This document shows positions 56,000 to 64,000 of a DNA stretch of 64,000 nt, piece by piece. Source of the DNA: Hygrophila difformis. Taxonomy: Eukaryota; Streptophyta; Magnoliopsida; Lamiales; Acanthaceae. The position numbers were made by a program, and so were the translations under genes. Within the stretch, counting starts at the first letter, position 1. The number at the start of each line of letters is the position of its first letter. The notes under the pieces were generated by a model, which saw nothing but the letters and a program-made list of their open reading frames with translations, was not told where the DNA came from and ran no database searches. The DNA lies in assembly GCA_030278955.1 (NCBI GenBank), contig JAOANR010000015.1:17393073-17457072 (forward strand). Direction: 5' to 3'.

Positions 56000-56460
56000 T
56001 TTTATTAAATTCAAATTTTTTAAGTTGAATTTTTTAAATTTAATATTTTTTAAGTTAAATTTTTTAAAGTTTAATTGTTTTAGTTCTTCTCATTCAAACT
56101 TAAATTTTTTCAAACCCCAAATCCTAAACCCTAAACCCCAAACCCTAAACCAAAACTTCTTCAAGTTTGAATTTTTTTTTAATTTAATTTTTTTAAGTTG
56201 AATATTTTTAATATATTATTTTTAAGTTAATTTTTTTAAGTTTATTTTTTAACTTCTTCTAATTCAAACTTAAACTTTTTTAAACCCCAAACCCTAAACC
56301 CTAAACCAAAACTTCTTCAAGTTTGAATTTTTTAAATTTAATTTTATTAAGTTGAATATTTTTTATTTATTATTTTTTATGTTAAATTTTTTAAAGTTTG
56401 TTTTTTTAAACTTTTCTCATTCAAACTTAAACTTTTTCAAACCTAAACCATAAACTTTTG
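56000..56460. repeat. About 160-bp tandem repeats with telomere-like words
   Basis: Three imperfect units, each with TTTTTTAAGTTGAAT-type sequence, then CTTCTCATTCAAACTTAAA, then CCCTAAACCC words (56108-56150, 56283-56310, a weaker one at 56441-56455). Spacing is about 155-170 bases. Confidence 0.7.
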
Positions 56461-56722
56461 TTACAATTTTGTTTCAGTTTTAAATCTATTTTAAAGAATA
56501 CCCATTAAAAGAAATTGAACTTCAAAAATTACTTAATACTCCTTTGAAGTAATAAAAATACACAATTATTTCATATTTAATTGAAGTTTATTTGACATAA
56601 AATAAAATACATATAAAGTGTGATCTGAAATTACAAGAGAAAACAAAACAAAATAAAAAAAAAAAAAAGTATAACGTTGGTCTATACTCATAGCCCCACT
56701 ACAAATGCCGAGCACTATTCAC

Positions 56723-57731
56723 TAGACCTGTCAAAACGGGCCTAGTTCATTGGGCCGACCCGTCCCGCAAGGTAAAAAATGCTGGGCGGGCTCAACTTTT
56801 AGAGGCCCGTTTAGATGTGGGCCTCAATGGGCCCAACCCGCGGCGAGGCGGGCTTTTGCGGGTTAGGCCCCGCGGGCTTTCAGTTTTTTTTTCTTTTTTT
56901 TTACCGTTGTGCATCAATTGAATTTATTATTCTTTAGTATGAATGTTTAGCATAATGTGATCAAACATTTAAATTATTGAATTGATTGCATATTGAATTA
57001 TCTTAATACAAATTATCTGTCTCTTCTAATATTTTCATGGTCATTAATTTTATGGGTATCAAGTTTTTAAGTTTAAAACTCCTTATTATTCTATTTATTA
57101 AAATTATGAGTGCAGATAACTTTTTTTTTAATATAAATTAATGAATTATGCACATACCATCTTACCTAATAAAATACAAAATTTAGTGAATTATGTCCAG
57201 ACAGTCTTACCTAATAAAATATAGAATTAATGAATTATGCTCAAATAGTCTTACCTAATACAACTCTAGCAAAGACTTCATCTATGAGACCTAAAATTTT
57301 AATCAGTTCAATCATAATAATAAAACTTTTGTCACACATATTATATTTTGCAATATATAATATACTCCTTTAGTATTAAAAATGGAATAATCATAAATTC
57401 TTTTAAATAATTATTCAACAAACCCACATTAAAGTAAATAATTATGCCAACAAATACATACTTACTTATTTATAATCATAAATACCAATTATAAATCTCT
57501 TTATTTCATTTTTAATATATATTAAAAACTATATCCGAATTTTATTGTTTTACAAATAAAAAATAATACTATTATTTAAATAAAAAAACCCGCGGGCCGA
57601 CCCGCATAACCCGTATCCCGCGTGTGGGGCGGGTGGGGCCTAGACATTTTGAGCCCGTTCCATTTAGGCCCGCCCCGTTCAAGCCCGCAAAAATGCGATG
57701 GCCCGCGCGCGGGCCCGTTTCGACACCTCTA
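56723..57731. mobile_element. Non-autonomous hAT element, complete
   Basis: Begins TAGACCTGTCAAAACGGG and ends CGTTTCGACACCTCTA, imperfect inverted termini. Perfect 8-bp target duplication CTATTCAC at 56715-56722 and 57732-57739. Subterminal regions on both sides are rich in GCGGGC/GCCCGC words. The 1009-bp interior is AT-rich and non-coding. Confidence 0.92.
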
Positions 57732-58598
57732 CTATTCACACGTGGCGTCTCGTGTTTTGCGGACTGCCGCTAGACTTTATTTCCACGGTGAATTGTCGTT
57801 TCTCACTATTTTGAAGACACCACTGGAGTTGGTTGTGACTACTTTACCTTCGCGACTTCATTCTCACCTGCCAAACTTCAGTGGATCTCTCACTCTCCTC
57901 GATCCTTTCTTTCTGTGACATTCATTAATTCGGAGTATATATAAATGTTGTTCAACTCTTCTTCAGCATATTTTTTCTTTTTTTTTTTTCTCCCCTTAGG
58001 TCATCTCCATGGGAACTGCAAACTGCATTTTGCAGTGTAAAAATCCTCCAACTGAACTGTAAATGCAAACTGCAAAATGCAGTTTTTCCCCTTTCCCTTC
58101 CTTTTCACCTCAAAAATAGAGTGTTACTATTCATCCACACTAAAAAAAATTTTAAATTGCAATTTGGCTCTTTATTTGTTTTGTATTACAATTGTTATAT
58201 TTAATATATTACAATTTAGTTAAAATTTAATGATTTTTAATTGTTTTGTTATTTAACTAATTTTCCTTAATTCTTTTATTATTTTCATTTTCTTACTGCA
58301 ATGTAGTGAAATTATAATTATAAATATTATAGATAATATTAACTAAAAAATAAAATTTTGTGAATTAACATTAAATTAAAAATCATACGAACAACATTAA
58401 AATAAATAATATGGGTCCATACATTAAAAATTAGAATACATTACATACCACAAAATTACATAGTCGATATTATAATTTAGGGACACAATAAACAACAAAA
58501 TTAATTAATAAAGACACTAAAAATAAAACCACATACATAACACGGTACATAAGAAAATCACAACACACTATGAAATAACAATGATTGATGAAATTCCT

Positions 58599-59584
58599 TT
58601 AGTATTCTCCTAAATCATAACCCGATCCTCCAATATTATCAAAAATGTGGCCCATCGAATTGGTTGCATAAGGATCTTGCGGACCTTCTTCTTCAGCTCT
58701 TTTTTGTAAAATACGGAGTTGGTCTGCTTCAAGCCTAGCACGAATGCGTGGATCTTTTATGGAACTTGCATCTCGCATAAGAATTTTATTTTCTTCCATC
58801 ATTAGTTTAATTGCATTGCTCTTTTCTTTAAGTTTCAAATGGTGATCCAGTTGCACTTGTGACATCTTCATCTCCTCTCTAAGTTGTTTATTTTCTTCTT
58901 GAATAGAATTGATAAAAGAAGACATTTCTCCATCTTGTTTGAGTTTTAGTTTTGCTTTCTTTACCCCAATAGGTCGTTCATGTGAAGAACCACCAAAAAC
59001 ATTATCATCATCGGTTAAATTTATAGAGAATGAGGAAAGACCTGGAGAGTTTGGATTATTAGGAGTTGGACTTTCCGACTCAGAAGATGCGCCTATTAAA
59101 CGTGGTTGTCTCTTCTTCTTACCATCATCTTGAAATTTTTGAAAATCACGTGATCGAATTCCAACCAGCTTTGAATTTCACATCTTCCTTAAATAACACT
59201 TTAGCTTGTCGCATCTAATAAAGTTATATGTAATTAGCTTCATAATGAAATGGTAATTTCTACAATTGAAATATATATTGGTTATTTTTGTACTTACAAT
59301 ATCTTCATTTGAAGCACCGCTTGGATGTCTATCAAGAATTGTTCTTATACATCCATGAAATCTTCTTGTTGCTTTCTCGATGAGTTTCATTCGACCTTCC
59401 AAAGATCTTAACGAACGCAGCTCCCAATCCGTGGGCATCTCTTTAGTGTAACTTGCTTCCACACTGCACCAAAATCTATCACCCTCTGGTTCACCCCAAT
59501 AATGGGATCTTGAGAAATATCGATATAAACTCGATATAAGAGGAAGTCTTCCTCATGGCTGAAGTTTGTAGATCGACTAGACAT
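58599..59584 (-). pseudogene. Harbinger ORF1 (Myb/SANT-like, NAM-associated type), broken
   Basis: On the minus strand from the ATG at 59584: MSSRSTNFSHEEDFLLYRVY and DISQDPIIGV, then after a one-base frameshift WCSVEASYTKEMPTDWELRSLRS, RMKLIEKATRRFHGCIR and HPSGASNEDI. Next comes a probable intron (GTAAGT donor at about 59299), a second exon MRQAKVLFKED, another frame change, KKKRQPRL, and finally the coiled-coil tail (EENKQLREEM to NSMGHIFDNIGGSGYDLGEY). This is the DNA-binding partner protein that works with the Harbinger transposase. Confidence 0.82.
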
Positions 59585-59674
59585 TCTTTAGAAGATAATT
59601 AATTGATGATAATAGTTGTGAGTAGTGAATACAACTATAACACTATAATTTTTATTTATACACCTTAGCTGATC

Positions 59675-59890
59675 ACAAACACCTTTTCAGACGAAAGTGA
59701 CAACACTCTACAAAGCATCTCACGTTTTTCAACTCAGAAACACCTTTTCAGACGACAGTGACAACACTCTGCAAAGCATCTCACGTTTTTCAACTCACAA
59801 ACACCTTTTCAGACGAAAGTAACAACATTCTGCAAAGCATCTCACGTTTTTCAATCAACAAACACCTTTTCAGACGACAGTGACAACACA
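59675..59890. repeat. 61-bp tandem repeat, about 3.5 copies
   Basis: Units start ACAAACACCTTTTCAGACG at 59675, 59736, 59797 and 59858. It lies in the spacer between the divergent Harbinger genes, so it may be promoter or transposase-binding DNA. Confidence 0.88.
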
Positions 59891-59975
59891 AGGTCACTAC
59901 TCTATATAACATTATGTTTTCTTACCAACTCATTATAACATACTTCTCTAACACAAAATTTCTTTATTTTCTAAA

Positions 59976-61295
59976 ATGAATTCATCAGCTTCATTTTCTT
60001 CTTCATCTTCATCTGACAATGATGACGATATAGTAATAAATAATATCCAACGAACAAAGAGCGATCTCTCAAATTATCACTAATAACAATGCGATGATTG
60101 GGTATCTTCTTGATCATCAGTCTAGGCAAACAATTCATGGTGGTTCAATTCCAGGCCATATCGTTATCAATCGTGATCGAGAAGCTGCTCATGCTAGATT
60201 GTACAATGATTATTTTGCAGATAATCCATTGTACAACGAGAGCTTGTTTCGTAGAAGATATCGGATGTCTCGTTCTTTGTTCAATCGCATTGTTGATGCA
60301 GTCAAAGCTCATGATACGTACTTCCAACAACGGGCGGATCGCAGACTTGGATTATCACCTATTCAAAAAGTGACAGCAGTATTTCGTATGTTGGCATATG
60401 GCTTAGCTGCAGATGCCACAGACGAGTATGTTAAAATAGGTGAGTCTACTGCAATTGAGAGTATAAAAAGATTTTGTCGAGCAATAGTAGAGATATTTGA
60501 ATCTCAATACTTGAGGACGCCAAACAATAATGATATTGCTCTGTTACTCCACATTGGTGAAAAACGTGGTTTTCCAGGAATGCTTGGAAGTTTAGACTGC
60601 ATGCATTGGAAATGGAAGAATTGTCCTACCGCATGGGCTGCACAATATGCAGGTCATAGTGGAAGTCCAACGATTATTCTCGAAGCAGTAGCAGATTATG
60701 ATCTTTGGATATGGCATGCTTATTTCGGTTTGCCGGGCACAAACAATGATATCAACATCTTGGAGTCATCTCATCTGTTTTCTAATCTCACTCAAGGTAT
60801 TTCTCCTCCTGCTCATTATGTGATTCAAGGGAAAGAGTATAATATGAGTTATTATCTAGCTGATAGTATATATCCCAAATGGTCTACTATTGTGCAAAAG
60901 ATTCATGATCCACGAACTCCCAAAAAAAAATATTTTGCAACGAGGTAAGAAGCATGTAGAAAAGACGTTGAACGTGCATTTGGAGTTCTTCAGTCACGTT
61001 GTGCGATTGTAGCAGGACATCACGTCATTGGAGAAAGAATGTCTTACATGACATAATGACTACATGCATAATTTTGCACAATATGATAGTTGAGGATGAG
61101 CGTGATATGAGTGCACCAATTGAAACTGTCGTGGAGACACCACCGCCGGAGGTCGAAATGATAATGGATGAAAATGAAAAATTTGAAAAATTTGTTGCTC
61201 AGTATCGACAAATTAGGAATAAAGATGCTCATCACGCACTTCGGAATGCATTAATTGATCATATCTGGGAGGAGTATACTAATTCCGAGACTTAG
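59976..61295 (+). pseudogene. PIF/Harbinger transposase, broken
   Basis: The likely original start is ATG 59976 (MNSSASFSSSSSSDNDDD), but a TAA at about 60080 separates it from the main frame 60094-60948. DDE_Tnp_4-type nuclease: GMLGSLDCMHWKWKNCP (first Asp), VADYDLWIWHAYFGLPGTNNDIN (second Asp), DVERAFGVLQ (Glu, beyond a premature TAA at 60946-60948). A frameshift near 61020 leads to the C-terminal frame VLHDIMTTCIILHNMIVEDERD, ending at 61295. All three catalytic residues survive but not in one frame. Confidence 0.9.
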
Positions 61296-61304
61296 TTAAT
61301 ATCT

Positions 61305-61411
61305 ACATTCATTTTCAAGTTATGTACTTTTATTTTCAAGTTATGTAATTTTATTTGAAGCTATGTACTTTTATTTTTTCAAGTTATGTAATTTTATTTC
61401 AAGTTATGTAA
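61305..61411 (+). repeat. TTCAAGTTATGTA tandem repeat
   Basis: Four to five units of about 24-28 bases (TTTCAAGTTATGTAATTTTA), between the transposase end and the LINE. Confidence 0.7.
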
Positions 61412-64000
61412 CTTTTTTTTTTGAGAAAGGGGATATTTCATTCCATTTCATATCAAAACATATTACATCATGATTTATCCAAAAGACATATTACATCATG
61501 GAAACCCAAAAGAAAAAATACCTCAAAACAATACTGCTATCTACTCTATACCACCCGGCACACATAGAAGCCAATGCACACTGAAGCTATAAACAAAACT
61601 ACAACACCAACAACTCCAAAACCATATAGAGGATCCCAACAATCATCATCCCCTACTTTGATTTCAAAATTTCTTTATGCGACAGCAAGCCATCTGGAGG
61701 GCATGTCCGCCTTCTTGCGAGATACACTACTACCTTCTCCTGAACAAAACAACCTAAATCCACGCCCTCACGTTGAGGCCAATTATTTCTGGTTCCAGGG
61801 ATAACCTTAGTGGTACTCATTCATCCCTCATGTCCTCATCACAGAACAAGAACAAACACCTATAAATAATATCCCATAAAGAACAAACACCTACAGAACA
61901 AGAGACAACAACCTAATCATCCCACCACCTTACTCAATAAAAACACGCAGACATTCACCTCCAACTACGTAAGCCTCACCCCAAAGAAGAGACCACCCAG
62001 ACAAAACAAAAGCTCCCCCAGTACCAGCCAAGTCCCTAGCACAGCCCTCACAACACAGTTACCAGAAAACAAAACCATTTCACCCTATGTAAAAAACAGA
62101 CTCACTACCTTTATTATTCTGACCATCCCAGCTAGAAACTATAACCATACCTCAATTGGGTCACCACCAGCTGCTCCGCTTCGTGCCCAGCCATCCGCCA
62201 TCTCATTGCGTTCTCTAAAGATGTGTTGCAATCGAACCTCTCCGCTGCACCTCAACACTGCCAGGATAGGTATCATCAGCTTGGCGAACCTCTATGGTAT
62301 CCTACTTGGCTCTTTCAACCACACTACAACATTGTAAGAATCGCATTCAAAAATCAACCTAGGTAGAGAAAACCCCTGGTTACGAATTAATGCCTGGCAC
62401 ACCCTACTGATTGCTGTGATTTCAGCTTCTGCGGAGTCCTTCCATCCAATATAATCTGAGAGAATGAAGATCACTTCCCCCGAATAGGTTCTAATGACAC
62501 CCCCAATTCCCGCTGGCCCCGGATTCCCCACTGACGATCCGTCTGTATTCACCTTCCACCACCCCAAACCTGGGCATTCCCATCTAATCCCCTCCCTCGA
62601 CCCTCTTGGCCTCACCACCCCGTATGAAACTAAACTCCCCGGAAACTCCTCCTCCAGAGAGCGAAAGTGTCCCTCCCCCCTTCCTACTGCCGCCTGCCAC
62701 CACCATCCAAATCTCCACCTTACTTCAGCCTCAACCGAGTTGCCATCAAAAGAATTTCCATTAAACACAGTCTTATTCCTGTTTCGCCAAACCGACCACA
62801 CCAAAGCCACTCCCGTAAGCAACCATGCCTCCAACCTACCCCTCCCTGGATTAAAATCAAACCACCAGCTCAGAATACCCTTCACCGTCCCTGGTCTTGC
62901 CCATCTAACCTTGAACCAGCCCACACAAGCATACCACATCTTGGTAATGACCTCACATGAACCAAACAAGTGATCAATTGTCTCCTCCGCCAAACCACAG
63001 CAGGGGCACCAAGCTTGTTCAATATCTACACATCCTCTCCTAGCTAACTCTCCCCTCACTGGAACCGCCCCATTAATCACTTTCCACACTAACAATCTAA
63101 CCTTTGCCGGGCACTTCACCTTCCACAATTTCTTCCATATCCGAGCCCACTCAGCCTCCCCCCCGCCCGCCCCCAGCCTCCAACATGACCGCGTAGAAAA
63201 TCTGCCATCCCCCTCATGAACCCACCTCACTCTATCTCCAACAAACCTATTAAGCCTGTATTGCCCGATTATACTCAAGCAATTGTACCACACCTCTAGC
63301 TCCCAATCAAAGAGATCCCGCCTTAACACCACCTGCCATTCCCACTCTATCCCTTTCCATACCCCAAAATCCTTCACCAGGCCACTCTTATTTTGTGACA
63401 AAGCAAAAATCCGAGGAAATGCCTCCTTCAACACCATACCTCCCTCCACCCACCTATCCTCCCAAAATCTAGTCCTACCCCCATCCCCGACTTGGATAAA
63501 AAAACTGCTACCAGCCCCAAACTCTCCCATATCCTCCCACGCCCGACAGATAAAACCCCACACCGATCTATTCCTCCTTATCTCCGGGATCATCAAACCC
63601 GAATTCCCATAATACTTTGCATCAATTATTTTTTCCACAGCGACTCATTTTCCCCAAACCTCCACTTCCATTTTAGCAATAACGCATTATTGAAATCCTG
63701 CACTTTCCGAATGTTCAGGCCCCCCTCTTCCACCCTCAAGCATATAGCATCCCATCCGATAGTATGTAGCCTCTTTTCACCGTTCCATTCATTCCAAAAG
63801 AAGCCGCGTTTGATCTTTTCAATTCGCTCAGCCACTCCTTTAGGAATTTTAAATAAGGATAAGTAGTATGTCGGTAAACAGCCAATCACCGACTTAATTA
63901 AACACACCCTCCCTGCTTGGGATAGTACTTTCCCTTTCCACCCTGCCAACTTTCTTTCAATCCTATCAATAACCGGGTTCCAAAGTTCCTTGCCATTGAT
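61412..64000 (-). mobile_element. L1-type LINE, 3' half (runs off window end)
   Basis: On the minus strand the element ends in an A tail (T run at about 61412-61422 on the plus strand), preceded by an AATGAAATATCCCC-type 3' UTR and the ORF2 C-terminus. It is inserted in or next to the Harbinger element. The 5' part is outside the window. Confidence 0.85.
62139..64000 (-). pseudogene. LINE ORF2: RT thumb, zf-RVT, RNase H (partial)
   Basis: From 64000: GKELWNPVIDRIERKLAGWKG, KVLSQAGRVCLIKSVIGCLPTYYLSLF and GFFWNEWNGEKRLHTIGWDAIC (RT end). A frame change in an A run at about 63630-63640 leads to SFFIQVGDGGRTRFWEDRW and the zf-RVT region (LWKVKCPAKVRLLVWKVING, CPCCGLAEETIDHLFGSC), then RNase H (WWKVNTDGSSVGNPGPAGIGG, SAEAEITAI, FECDS). 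One in-frame TAG at about 62292 interrupts it; the frame then continues through HIFRERNEMADGWAR to the end at 62139. Typical of plant L1 elements with an added RNase H domain. Confidence 0.9.

Larger units (their letters stand above)
57999..61411. mobile_element. PIF/Harbinger transposon, degenerate
   Basis: Left end at 57999 (GGTCATCTCCATGGG) preceded by TTA, the PIF/Harbinger target triplet. It contains divergently oriented ORF1 (minus) and transposase (plus) with a repeat-bearing spacer between. The right terminus is not visible because a LINE with its T-run begins at about 61412. Both genes carry frameshifts or stops, so the copy is inactive. Confidence 0.8.

Noticed and set aside
56108..56150. 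True telomere or interstitial telomere block
   Set aside because: Only a few degenerate CCCTAAA words within a longer tandem unit.

Overview
This is nuclear DNA from a flowering plant. The evidence is AT-rich intergenic sequence, plant-type Ty1-copia and Ty3-gypsy elements, Stowaway, hAT, Mutator-like, CACTA and PIF/Harbinger transposons, a plant L1-type LINE, and a plant-type adenosylhomocysteinase gene. I cannot name the species. About nine tenths of the window is transposable-element sequence. One host gene is clearly intact: adenosylhomocysteinase (SAHH), 42463-43926, plus strand.

Left part (1-27530): a nest of retroelements. A Ty3-gypsy element on the minus strand (LTR near 20285-20448, gag 20259-18964, protease/RT 18925-17677, RNase H and integrase zinc finger 2868-1954) is split inside its RT by a 14.8-kb element at 2869-17676. 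That element has two LTRs of about 5.95 kb (99.4 % identical by eye), a tRNA-Asp-type primer site, a polypurine tract and a 2.9-kb internal domain with no coding capacity, so it is a LARD (large retrotransposon derivative). A related giant LTR (1953 down to 1, minus) cuts the gypsy integrase, and a third partial one lies at 26793-25664 (minus). A young copia element (20604-25658, target duplication GGCCG) with one 1502-codon reading frame sits between that third LTR and a stray gypsy pol end. Its RT active site reads YVDG instead of YVDD.

The most unusual signal is a family of 23-bp near-palindromes in the giant LTRs: a 10-bp arm, a 3-base centre, then the exact complement of the arm. The arm sequence changes from copy to copy while pairing is kept. 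Clusters lie upstream of the LTR TATA box and about 650 bp downstream of it, and this layout is shared by two otherwise diverged LTR types.

Middle part (27531-50478): MITEs, foldback Mutator-like elements, nested hAT elements, and two damaged copies of one copia family in opposite orientation (31027-34685 minus, 45755-50478 plus) flanking SAHH.

Right part (50479-64000): a tRNA-derived SINE, a decayed seven-exon fragment of an EHD (Eps15-homology-domain GTPase) gene, a gypsy gag remnant, telomere-word tandem repeats, a 1-kb hAT element, a degenerate PIF/Harbinger transposon with divergent ORF1 and transposase genes, and a LINE running off the window end.
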